Shown here: piece after piece, positions 25,993-34,021 of the stretch
Numbering within the stretch: position 1 is the stretch's first letter
Layout: every line of letters starts with the position of its first letter
Source: Diaphorobacter aerolatus
GTDB lineage: Bacteria > Pseudomonadota > Gammaproteobacteria > Burkholderiales > Burkholderiaceae_C
DNA length: 64,000 nucleotides
Direction: 5' to 3'
Assembly (NCBI RefSeq): GCF_014489535.1
Contig: NZ_CP060783.1
Span: 310,001-374,000, forward strand
The notes under the pieces: generated by a model
Database searches by the model: none
Seen by the model: only the letters and a program-made list of their open reading frames with translations
What the model was told of the DNA's origin: nothing
Translations under genes and position numbers: made by a program

Positions 25993-26643
25993 TTAGGCGG
26001 CTCGCGGGCGCAAGCCCACCAATAAGTTGTCTGCGTGCATTTGCAGGTATTTCAGGGCGTCGAATTCTTCCGGGTTGGCGATGCAGAAGGACTTGGAAGA
26101 CATCATCAGATCGAGTTGCATCAGCGGTGCCTCCACGAGATAGATCGCGTAATCGAGATCGAGCTTGCGGAACTCGCCCGAAGCCATGCCCAGCGTGAGA
26201 ATCTTGCGGATCAGACCCTGCGCGGGTAGCACCACTTCCGTGCGATAGAAGAGGGCGAGATCGGGAAAATTGCCGGCCTCGGACATCATCAGGCGGCCCA
26301 GACCGTTGGCCTTGGTCGAGCCGATGCGCTCCCACCAGGCATTGAGGGCGTACTCCACCATTTCGCTGCAACTGCCGCAAAAGGTGGTCAGCTCCGCTTC
26401 CCACTCGGCAAAGCGGCCCGAGATGTTCTCGCGCACGACGGCCTTGAACAGTTCTTCCTTGCTCGGAAAATACAGAAACAGAGTTCCCTTGGAGACCCCG
26501 GCACGCGCGGCGACTTCCTCGACCTTGGTGGCCGCAAAGCCTTTTTCGACGAACAGATCGAGCGCCGCGTCCAGCAACTCACCGGGACGAGCCTCCTTGC
26601 GGCGGCCGCGTTTGGTGGATGAACTGTCGGAAGATGGAAGCAT
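25993..26643 (-). CDS. TetR-family transcriptional regulator
   Basis: 216 residues from ATG 26643. N-terminal TetR helix-turn-helix (residues about 20-65): LLDAALDLFVEKGFAATKVEEVAARAGVSKGTLFLYFPSKEELF. The C-terminal ligand domain has a DUF/TetR_C character (EMVEYALNAWWERIG). A palindromic site lies just upstream of its own start, implying autoregulation. The neighbouring pcm-rhodanese-tolC genes follow on the same strand 46 bases downstream, so it may control them, as TetR repressors of efflux often do. Confidence 0.9.
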   Translation of the reverse strand: MLPSSDSSSTKRGRRKEARPGELLDAALDLFVEKGFAATKVEEVAARAGVSKGTLFLYFPSKEELFKAVVRENISGRFAEWEAELTTFCGSCSEMVEYALNAWWERIGSTKANGLGRLMMSEAGNFPDLALFYRTEVVLPAQGLIRKILTLGMASGEFRKLDLDYAIYLVEAPLMQLDLMMSSKSFCIANPEEFDALKYLQMHADNLLVGLRPRAA

Positions 26644-26664
26644 GGATGCGCAATAAAATTAATG

Positions 26665-26678
26665 ACTGACTGGTTAGT
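26665..26678. promoter_or_regulatory. candidate TetR operator ACTGACTGGTTAGT
   Basis: Near-palindrome (ACTGAC/GTTAGT, 5 of 6 pairs) in an AT-rich setting 22-35 bases before the tetR start and about 90 before msrA. Form and size fit TetR-type operators of efflux systems. Confidence 0.5.
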
Positions 26679-26765
26679 AATATAACAACCTCATTTTCCG
26701 CCGTCAAACGGTTGAGTCACATAATTCGCATAAACGGATATGTTCAAAACAAAGGAGCGGCAATC

Positions 26766-27311
26766 ATGGACAAGGAACCAACGATCTATCTGGGCGGCGG
26801 CTGCTTCTGGTGCACCGAGGCCGTGTTCGATCGCGTGAATGGCGTGACGGATGTGCAGAGCGGCTACGCGAACGGGCACGTCGATCATCCGACCTACGAG
26901 CAGATCTGCGATGGCAACACAGGGCACGCCGAGGTGGTCAAGCTGACGTTCGATCCGGCGGTGATCAGCCTGCGCCAGATTCTGGAGATCTTTTTTGCAA
27001 CGCACGATCCGACCACGCTCAACCGGCAGGGCAACGACGTGGGAACGCAGTACCGCAGTGCGATCTACTACACGAGCGACGAGCAGAAGCAGGTGATCGA
27101 TCAGCTGCTGCGCGAGATCGGGCAGGACAAGCTGTTCGGCGTGCCGGTGGTCACCGAGGTCGAGCCGCTCAAGAGCTACTGGCCTGCCGAGGACTACCAT
27201 CAGGACTATTTTCTTCAGCACCCCAATCAGGGCTACTGCGCGTTCGTCGTGGGCCCCAAGGTCGATAAGTTTCGCAAGACTTTTGCAGGACTTCTGAAGC
27301 CTGGAGCCTGA
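26766..27311 (+). CDS. msrA: peptide methionine-(S)-S-oxide reductase MsrA
   Basis: 181 residues from ATG 26766 with AAGGAGCGG upstream. Starts MDKEPTIYLGGGCFWC, the MsrA active site with catalytic Cys at about 13. GTQYRSAIYY and EDYHQDYF are the remaining family blocks. Reduces methionine sulfoxide in damaged proteins using thioredoxin. Cytoplasmic. Divergent from tetR, sharing the operator-containing gap. Confidence 0.95.
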   Translation: MDKEPTIYLGGGCFWCTEAVFDRVNGVTDVQSGYANGHVDHPTYEQICDGNTGHAEVVKLTFDPAVISLRQILEIFFATHDPTTLNRQGNDVGTQYRSAIYYTSDEQKQVIDQLLREIGQDKLFGVPVVTEVEPLKSYWPAEDYHQDYFLQHPNQGYCAFVVGPKVDKFRKTFAGLLKPGA

Positions 27312-27391
27312 TTTACCGGCTATGCTTGCGGCCTTCGCATCATCTCCCCTGATGTGATTTTCTGTTTGCGCACCTGCTGCGCCCCTTCGCA

Positions 27392-27814
27392 ATGCAAACC
27401 CGTCTGACCCTGCGACAACGACTCGGCATGTGCTGGCTGATGCTGGCACTCGTGCTGTCGCCTGCGCTCGGGCTGGTGCATCAGGTGGCGCATGGCGCGG
27501 GATCGTCGTCGCACGCCAGCATGGGCGGGACGTCACCGGCAGCGCTGGAGCAGGGCCTTGAGACGCCGCACGCATCGGCATCGATTGCCGATCAGACGCT
27601 TGGCGCCATGCAGCAATTGTTTGGCGCGCATACCAAGGCGGAGTGCGTTCTGCTCGACCAGATTGCGCTCGGTCACGCGCTGGTGGCGCATGTGCCGGTG
27701 CTGGCCGAGCCGCTGCCCGAGGCGACGCCGCTTGCCGAACTATCCGCTGAGCCTCTGGGCCAGCATGCCGCGCCATTTCGCGCCCGCGGCCCTCCGGTAT
27801 TGCTGTCGGCCTGA
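27392..27814 (+). CDS. small secreted DUF2946-like protein
   Basis: 140 residues. N-terminal signal peptide (RLGMCWLMLALVLSPALGLVHQVAH) followed by a His/Ser-containing stretch, a single Cys in HTKAECVLLDQIALGHAL, and the C-terminal FRARGPPVLLSA, an ARGPP ending I associate with DUF2946-type proteins next to metal receptors. Directly precedes the zinc-type TonB receptor in the same direction, suggesting a shared role in metal handling. Family assignment from memory. Confidence 0.6.
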   Translation: MQTRLTLRQRLGMCWLMLALVLSPALGLVHQVAHGAGSSSHASMGGTSPAALEQGLETPHASASIADQTLGAMQQLFGAHTKAECVLLDQIALGHALVAHVPVLAEPLPEATPLAELSAEPLGQHAAPFRARGPPVLLSA

Positions 27815-28025
27815 GTTCATTCAAACTCCGTTTTCCATGCGGGCTTTTCTTTTACGGGGTGCCGCGCCGTTGTCGCGCGCTCGCTGAACCAGGTCCATTC
27901 ATTCGTTTTTCTCGCCGTGTGATGTCGGCGTTGGCCGGTGGGCCGCGCTCCAGAAACACCGTCTGAATCCTTTGGCGCGCCCTGCGTTGTGATGCCGGGT
28001 GCGACCGCATAGCTTGTATACAGCA

Positions 28026-30137
28026 ATGAAAAAATCTTCCTCTATCCGGCGAGCGCATGCGCTGCCCGTGAGCGGACCGCGTCCGTTATCCCTCGCCATT
28101 TTTCTGATCTTTGCATCCGGGCACGGTGCCACCATGGCGCAGGATGCACCCCAGGCGCTGCCCGAGGTCACGGTGTCGTCGAGCGGGCTGGCGCTTGGCG
28201 CTTCCGAGATGACCACGCCCGTCACGGTGCTGGAAGGCGACGCGCTGGTGCGCACTCGCGCGGCCACGCTCGGCGAAACGCTGGAGGGAGAACCTGGCAT
28301 CACCGGCAGCCACTTTGGCGCAGGCGCGAGTCGCCCGGTGATCCGCGGCATGGACGGGCCGCGCGTGAAGGTGCTCTCGGACGGCTCCGAGATTCAGGAT
28401 GCATCGACCGTCAGCCCGGACCATGCCGTGGCCTCCGAGCCCTTGCTGGCCTCGCAGATCGAGGTGCTGCGTGGACCATCGGCGCTGATTTATGGTGCCG
28501 GCGCGATTGGTGGCGCGGTCAATGTGCTGGACAACAAGATTCCCACCGCGATTCCCCAAAAGGGCTACGAAGGCAGCGCCGAATTGCGCTATGGCAGCGG
28601 CGCGAGGGAAAAGGCGTGTGCCGTGTCGCTGACCGGTGGCTCGGGCAATCTGGCTGCGCACGTGGAAGCCTCGGGCCGCAATGCCGGTGACTATGGCGTC
28701 GGCAGCGGCTGGAGCGGCGGCTCGAGCGTCCCGGGCAGCTTCAACCGCACGAGTGGCGCGAGCGTCGGCCTGTCATGGGTCGGCTCGCGCGGCTATCTGG
28801 GGCTTGCGCTCACCCAGCAGAACGCGAAGTACGGTCTGCCCGGCCACAACCACGACATCGAAGGTTGCCACCCGCATGGCGATCACCTGCATTGCGGCGG
28901 TCACGGCGACCATGGCCACGGTGATGATCATGATCATGGGGACGATCACGACCATGAGCACGAAGCCCATGCACCCGGCGACGTGCCGGTGGTCGACATG
29001 CGCAGCAATCGACTCGACGTGCGCGGTGAACTGCGCAATCCCTTTGCGGGTTTCAGCGCGATCCGCCTGCGCGGCGGCCTCACGGACTACCGTCACGACG
29101 AGATCGAGGATGGGGCGATTGGCACCACGTTCAAGAACAAGGCCTACGACCTGCGCGTGGAGGCGCAGCACGAGCCCATCGCGGGATGGCGAGGCGTGAT
29201 GGGTTTGCAGACCTCGCAGCGCAAGTTCAGCGCCGTGGGAGAAGAGGCCTACGTGCAGCCGACGATCACGCGCCGAACCGGTCTGTTTCTGCTGGAGGAA
29301 TATCGCATCGACAACTGGCGTTTTGAAGCCGCGCTGCGCCACGACCGGCAAACGGCGGAAGCCGAGGACAGCGGCATCGAGCGCAGCCACAACGGCACGT
29401 CGCTGTCGCTGGGCAGTGTCTGGCGCTTTCAACCGGGTTACTCGGCCGGCCTGACGTATAGCCGCGCCAGCCGCGCCCCGGCGGCGGAGGAACTGTATGC
29501 GCGCGGCCTGCACATGGCGACGGCAACCTACGAAGTCGGCAACGCGGATCTGCGCAGCGAGACGTCGAACAACTTCGATCTCACGCTCAAGAAGACCAGC
29601 GGTCCGACCACGTTCGACGTGACCGCCTATCGCAACCGCATCAAGGGCTACATCTATGGCAAGACGCTTGACGCGGTCGATGGCCTTCAGTTGCTTGAAT
29701 ACAGCCAGCGCAACGCGACCTTCACGGGCGTGGAAGCCAAGGTGCGCCAGCAGTTGAATCAGGCCCTGGGATTGAGTGTCTTCGGCGACGTGGTGCGCGC
29801 CAAGCTGGATGACGGCAGCCATCTGCCGCGCATCGCACCGGCGCGAGTCGGTGTGCGGCTCGACACCCGCTGGCGCGAGTGGGACGGCAACATCGAATGG
29901 GTGCAGGTGTCGCGCCAGAATCGTACCGCCGAGTTTGAAACGCGTACGCCGGGCTACGGCATGCTGAATCTGGGCGTGGCCTACAACGGGGGTCGTGGCA
30001 CGCCGCATGAATGGCAGGTGTACGTCAAGGCGCGCAATCTGACGGACCGTCTTGCGTACTCGGCCACCTCGTTCATCAAGGACGCCGCGCCGCTCATGGG
30101 GCGCAACATCACCGTGGGGATGCGCGTGGCCTTCTGA
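28026..30137 (+). CDS. znuD: TonB-dependent receptor, ZnuD-like zinc receptor
   Basis: 703 residues. ATG 28026 is followed by a signal region, a plug domain (LPEVTVSSSGLALGASEMTTPV; RPVIRGMDGPRVKVLSDG; VLRGPSALIYGAGAIGGAVN) and a 22-strand barrel ending in the usual aromatic VAF. At about residues 275-315 there is a surface loop extremely rich in His and Asp with two Cys (HNHDIEGCHPHGDHLHCGGH...), the feature by which ZnuD binds zinc. Imports zinc across the outer membrane with TonB energy. No obvious Zur box could be identified in the 211 bases upstream. Confidence 0.88.
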   Translation: MKKSSSIRRAHALPVSGPRPLSLAIFLIFASGHGATMAQDAPQALPEVTVSSSGLALGASEMTTPVTVLEGDALVRTRAATLGETLEGEPGITGSHFGAGASRPVIRGMDGPRVKVLSDGSEIQDASTVSPDHAVASEPLLASQIEVLRGPSALIYGAGAIGGAVNVLDNKIPTAIPQKGYEGSAELRYGSGAREKACAVSLTGGSGNLAAHVEASGRNAGDYGVGSGWSGGSSVPGSFNRTSGASVGLSWVGSRGYLGLALTQQNAKYGLPGHNHDIEGCHPHGDHLHCGGHGDHGHGDDHDHGDDHDHEHEAHAPGDVPVVDMRSNRLDVRGELRNPFAGFSAIRLRGGLTDYRHDEIEDGAIGTTFKNKAYDLRVEAQHEPIAGWRGVMGLQTSQRKFSAVGEEAYVQPTITRRTGLFLLEEYRIDNWRFEAALRHDRQTAEAEDSGIERSHNGTSLSLGSVWRFQPGYSAGLTYSRASRAPAAEELYARGLHMATATYEVGNADLRSETSNNFDLTLKKTSGPTTFDVTAYRNRIKGYIYGKTLDAVDGLQLLEYSQRNATFTGVEAKVRQQLNQALGLSVFGDVVRAKLDDGSHLPRIAPARVGVRLDTRWREWDGNIEWVQVSRQNRTAEFETRTPGYGMLNLGVAYNGGRGTPHEWQVYVKARNLTDRLAYSATSFIKDAAPLMGRNITVGMRVAF

Positions 30138-30275
30138 CGGGCGAAGCGGGGCATTCTGCAAAGCCATTGCAAGCGCGCCGGTGTGTGAACGGACCTAGAA
30201 TCACCGGTTTTCGTCGCCACTGCCGCGGCGCTCGCGATCCGGCCTGTCGGAGCGTGGTGCGCCTCTTGTTTGTCC

Positions 30276-31217
30276 ATGCTTGCCTCGCTGATTCCCGTCC
30301 TGTTTTGCATCGCCCTTGGCTGGGTGGTCGCACGCATTGGCTGGGTGCGCGACGCGGCGATCAAGGACCTGAGCAATCTGGTCTTTCTGGTGCTCACTCC
30401 CGCGCTGCTGTTTCGCACCATGGGCAACGTGCGGATTCAGGAACTCGACTTCAAACCGGTCGTTCTGTACTTCGCGGCGGTGGCCATTCTGTTTGTCGGC
30501 ACGCTGCTGCTGCGCGGGCTGTCCAAGCGCGCCGCAGCGCAGGCGCTGGCTTGCGTGTTCGGCAACACGGTGATGATCGGCGTGCCCATCGTCCAGTTCG
30601 TATTCGGCAATGACGCATTGATCGTGCTGTTCACGCTGGTGTCGCTGCACTCGCTGATCCTGTTGACCTCGGCCACGCTGATCTTCGAGCTGGCCGAAAC
30701 ACGGGAGGCGCGGGAGCGCGGCGAGGGCGCTCCCGTTCCGCTGTGGCGCACGCTGCTGCAGGCCGCGCGCAAGAGCATCATTCACCCAGTGCCGCTGCCG
30801 ATCCTGATCGGCTTGATCTTCGCGCAGACGGGCCTGAAGCTGCCCGACGGTATCGACAAGGGATTGCAGATGATCGGCAATGCACTCAGCCCGATGGCCT
30901 TGCTGCTGGTCGGCATTTCGCTGGCCTACACGCGCATCGGCGCGAATCTGCGCATGGCCACCGTCATCACGCTGGTCAAGAACGTCGCGATGCCCGCGCT
31001 GGTGCTTGCGATTGCGCCGCTGCTCGGAGTCTCCGGCCTGCCGCTTGCGGTGATGTTCGTGATCGCGGCAATGCCGGTCGGTGCCAACGTGTTCTATTTC
31101 ACGCAGCGCTATGGCGTGATGCAGCAGGAGGTCTCGGCGAGCATTGCGGCCTCGACGGCGTTTGCGTTGGTCAGCTTGCCGCTCGTGATCTGGATCGCCC
31201 ATCACTTCGAGGCTTGA
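30276..31217 (+). CDS. AEC-family transporter (auxin efflux carrier type)
   Basis: 313 residues from ATG 30276 (a TTG six bases earlier is also in frame). Ten hydrophobic segments in two five-helix halves. Family blocks: DLSNLVFLVLTPALLFRTM, FGNTVMIGVPIVQFVFG, and the crossover GNALSPMALLLVGISLA. Inner-membrane carrier of small organic acids or similar; substrate unknown. Converges with pdxH. Confidence 0.88.
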   Translation: MLASLIPVLFCIALGWVVARIGWVRDAAIKDLSNLVFLVLTPALLFRTMGNVRIQELDFKPVVLYFAAVAILFVGTLLLRGLSKRAAAQALACVFGNTVMIGVPIVQFVFGNDALIVLFTLVSLHSLILLTSATLIFELAETREARERGEGAPVPLWRTLLQAARKSIIHPVPLPILIGLIFAQTGLKLPDGIDKGLQMIGNALSPMALLLVGISLAYTRIGANLRMATVITLVKNVAMPALVLAIAPLLGVSGLPLAVMFVIAAMPVGANVFYFTQRYGVMQQEVSASIAASTAFALVSLPLVIWIAHHFEA

Positions 31218-31235
31218 GGCCCGAGCCTTGGAGTC

Positions 31236-31889
31236 TCAGGGCGCCAGTCTTTCGCGCAGCCACTGGCCGTCATCGAGCCGGTACGAGAGACGATCATGCA
31301 GGCGGCTCTTGCGGCCTTGCCAGAACTCCCAGCGATCAGGCACCAGCCGAAATCCTCCCCAGTGCGGTGGCCGCGGTGGGCTCAGCATGAACTTCGCGCT
31401 GTATCTGGCGGCATTGGCAACGAGCACGCTGCGCCCGGCGATCACCTGGCTTTGCGGACTGGCCCAGGCGCCGATGCGTGAATCGAGCGGGCGGCTTTTG
31501 AAATAGGCATCGCTTTCCTCGTCGCTGACCTTTTCCACGCGGCCTTCGATGCGTACCACGCGCTCAAGCTCCACCCAGTGAAACTGCAGCGCGGCGAACG
31601 GATTGCCCGCAATCTGCCGCCCCTTGCGGCTGTCGTAGTTGGTGAACCAGACGATGCCGCGCTCGTCGTATCCCTTGATCAGCACGATGCGCGTGCTCGG
31701 GCGCATGTCGCCGCCGACGGTTGCGAGCGTCATGGCGTTGGGCTCGGGCACCGCGCCCGCGATGGCCTCGTTGAGCCACTGGTCGAATTGCTGCAGCGGA
31801 TCGCTGCGGGACGCGTCTTCGCTGAGTTCCGCGCGCTCGTAACTCTTGCGCAGATCGGCGATATGAGAGGTGAGGGGAGGGGTCGTCAT
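31236..31889 (-). CDS. pdxH: pyridoxamine/pyridoxine 5'-phosphate oxidase
   Basis: 217 residues from the second in-frame ATG (31889); a start at 31904 adds five residues. FMN-binding split-barrel: [53 protein letters not shown], and the C-terminal RLSYRL...WLRERLAP. Makes pyridoxal 5'-phosphate from PNP/PMP with O2. Full length and intact. Confidence 0.95.
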   Translation of the reverse strand: MTTPPLTSHIADLRKSYERAELSEDASRSDPLQQFDQWLNEAIAGAVPEPNAMTLATVGGDMRPSTRIVLIKGYDERGIVWFTNYDSRKGRQIAGNPFAALQFHWVELERVVRIEGRVEKVSDEESDAYFKSRPLDSRIGAWASPQSQVIAGRSVLVANAARYSAKFMLSPPRPPHWGGFRLVPDRWEFWQGRKSRLHDRLSYRLDDGQWLRERLAP

Positions 31890-31940
31890 GCGGCTATTGT
31901 GCATCGCGCGACCACCCCTGCCGACCGAATGAACCGCGCC

Positions 31941-32477
31941 TTACTTGATCACCGCGCAGGCCATGCGCGCGCCGGCGTTGCCCGTCGGCTGGGTCTTGAA
32001 ATCATCGGGATCGGCGTGCACGATCAGGCCACGGCCCACGATGTTGTTGTCCGCGCCGGCCTTCAGATTGATACCGCGAATTTCCTCATTGACGCGGGCG
32101 ACGCCATTGGCGTCCGCGCGCAGGCTTGGAAGATCACCGCCATGGTGCGGATCGCGGCCGTATTTGCCGTGGGCCGCGCCCGAGGGGTTGAAGTGGCCGC
32201 CAGCGCTCATGCCGTCGCCGCTGGAGCAATCACCCTTTTCATGGATATGGAAGCCGTGCTCCATGTTGGGCTTGAGACCGGTGATCTGACCCGTCACCAG
32301 CACGGCGTTGTCGCCGGTCTGCATGAAGCGCACAGTGCCCTTGACCTCATTGCCGCGCGTGGCTTCGAGCGCTGCGGCGGCCTGTGGCTTGACCGGCGAT
32401 GTGGACGAAGATGCACAGCCCGCAAGGGTGATGACCGCAGCAGCGGCAGCAAGAGAAAGACCGGAACGCATGAACAT
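31941..32477 (-). CDS. sodC: Cu,Zn superoxide dismutase, lipoprotein
   Basis: 178 residues from ATG 32477. Signal peptide with lipobox TLAGC (Cys about 21) indicates an envelope-anchored form. Metal ligands are visible: HGFHIHE (Cu His pair), GGHFNP and DPHHGGD (bridging and Zn ligands), and LIVHADPDD (Cu His); two cysteines (GDCSS, ACAVIK) form the usual disulfide. Dismutates superoxide in the periplasm. Probably monocistronic. Confidence 0.95.
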   Translation of the reverse strand: MFMRSGLSLAAAAAVITLAGCASSSTSPVKPQAAAALEATRGNEVKGTVRFMQTGDNAVLVTGQITGLKPNMEHGFHIHEKGDCSSGDGMSAGGHFNPSGAAHGKYGRDPHHGGDLPSLRADANGVARVNEEIRGINLKAGADNNIVGRGLIVHADPDDFKTQPTGNAGARMACAVIK

Positions 32478-32616
32478 GTGACTAAACCTCTGGTTGGTGG
32501 TTGACGATGGTGACTCGGCCGAGAGCGGCAAAAATACGGCAAATGCGGCTCGGTTCATCCATGCAGTCTATCCGCCAGCGCGCAGTGTTGTATCGCAGGA
32601 CTCGAAAATCCTCGCA

Positions 32617-33194
32617 TCAGTTCCGCTGCTTGGGAAGGTTCAGCAGGCGCGCGAGCGCGCGATCCTCGATGCCCATTTGCAGCAACTGCTCGTGCGTGGC
32701 GCGCGCGTAGTCATGCGTCGTGCCGAATTTTCCCGTGGCCTCGGCAAAGATGCGGCGGTATTCGTCATCGCTCAATATCCCCGTATGGCTCGGGCTTTTG
32801 CGCGACAGCGTGAATGCGAGGCCCGTACCGAGCCCTGCGCGGTACGGCAATCGAGCCAGCGCGGGTCATACACGCCCAACACCATTTCCCGCTGCCACAG
32901 ATTGATCATCACCTCGCGGCCATGCGCCTTGTCCACGCGAAAGATCACGCCCTTGCAACAGCCGCCCGAGAGCATGCCGAAGACCAGCCCGGGGCGCTCG
33001 GGTGTGCCACGGTTCACCCGGCTCCACATCTTAAGCGCGCGATGCCAGCCATGGACCATGGCGTCGCGACGCTCGACGTAATCGAAATCCGGTCGCCAGA
33101 TCAGCGAACCGTAGCCAAATACCCACAAATCATCGCGACCACCCCATTCATCGAGTGCTCTTTCAAGCATCGGAGCGGGGTCGCGGATGGGCAC
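32617..33194 (-). pseudogene. ChaC-family gamma-glutamylcyclotransferase, frameshifted
   Basis: About 192 residues after adding one base at about 32848. The first frame (start GTG 33194, or ATG 33170) has WVFGYGSLIWRPDFDY, the GxGSL substrate-binding loop, and SGGCCKGVIFRVD. The second frame continues LGTGLAFTLSRKSPSHTGIL and ends LLNLPKQRN. ChaC proteins cleave glutathione to 5-oxoproline and Cys-Gly. As printed, translation would end prematurely; a lost base in a G run is the likely cause. Confidence 0.82.
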
Positions 33195-33281
33195 GGGGTC
33201 GTCGACATGTCAGGCACTCTACAATCGATGGGTTTGTCTGACCAACATATCACGAATTATTTATCAACGGAGTCCCAACTC

Positions 33282-33821
33282 ATGTCCTTCAATTCTTCCG
33301 ACGACGACAGCCAAGAACGCTTTGCCCTTGGTTTCCTGTTTGCCCTGATCGCGCTGGTGGTTTCGACCGTCGTCGGCGTGGTGGTCTACAAGCGCGGCAT
33401 CGTGCACGCGCCCGCCCAGCCCGTGGCCGTCAGGACCGTGGATAGAACCGTCCTCAGCCCGTCGGGCAATGTGATTGCTGAAGACGCGGCTTCGGTGATC
33501 GTCATGGACAACGGTCTGGTGAAATTCTTCTTCGCATCCGGCAAGGCGGATGTCGCTTCCGGCGCCAACACGGCACTGGCGGAAGTCGTCAAGGGTGTGG
33601 TCGCAGGTGGCAAGCGCGCGCAGATCTCGGGCTACCACGACATCACCGGCGACCTGACCAAGAACCAGGAACTCGCTAAGCAGCGCGCCCTGGCCGTGGC
33701 CGATGCGCTCAAGTCGCTCGGCGTTCCGGAAGACAGGCTCGATCTGAGAAAGCCCGAGCAATCGCTGGCCTCGGACACCAATGCCGAAGCGCGCCGCGTC
33801 GAAGTGATCCTGGTGCCCTGA
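33282..33821 (+). CDS. OmpA-like peptidoglycan-binding protein with one membrane helix
   Basis: 179 residues from ATG 33282 (GGAG upstream). Short polar N-terminus, one membrane helix (FALGFLFALIALVVSTVVGVVVY, quoted in part, about 14-36), a periplasmic linker, then an OmpA domain: VKFFFASGKADVASG, ISGYHDITGD, LAKQRALAVADALKSLGV, EARRVEVIL. The NxxLAxxRA motif is present as NQELAKQRA. Anchors the inner membrane to the cell wall. Followed by a strong terminator. Confidence 0.88.
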   Translation: MSFNSSDDDSQERFALGFLFALIALVVSTVVGVVVYKRGIVHAPAQPVAVRTVDRTVLSPSGNVIAEDAASVIVMDNGLVKFFFASGKADVASGANTALAEVVKGVVAGGKRAQISGYHDITGDLTKNQELAKQRALAVADALKSLGVPEDRLDLRKPEQSLASDTNAEARRVEVILVP

Positions 33822-33867
33822 TGCACCGCTTGCGCGCCTGACTTCCGCGTCTGGAGGTCAGCCAATG

Positions 33868-33897
33868 AAAACCCGGCACCGGTTTGCCGGGTTTTTT
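33868..33897 (+). terminator. intrinsic terminator of the OmpA-like gene
   Basis: AAACCCGGCA-CCGGTT-TGCCGGGTTT stem followed by a T run. Confidence 0.88.
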
Positions 33898-34021
33898 ATT
33901 GCCCGACGTTGTTGTATCTGCGGCAGCGCTGCCTGCGCTTTTCCGAAGCGGCGAACTGTCTTGTTGGCGCCGAATTACTATTGATATGATTGATGCAATT
34001 ATTCACAATGGGACGGAACGA

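Noticed and set aside
27815..28025. Riboswitch or Zur box before the zinc receptor
   Set aside because: No convincing palindrome or conserved riboswitch core could be found by eye.
28773..30167. Long antisense frame opposite the zinc receptor
   Set aside because: The forward strand encodes a full TonB receptor barrel; the antisense product has no recognisable domain.
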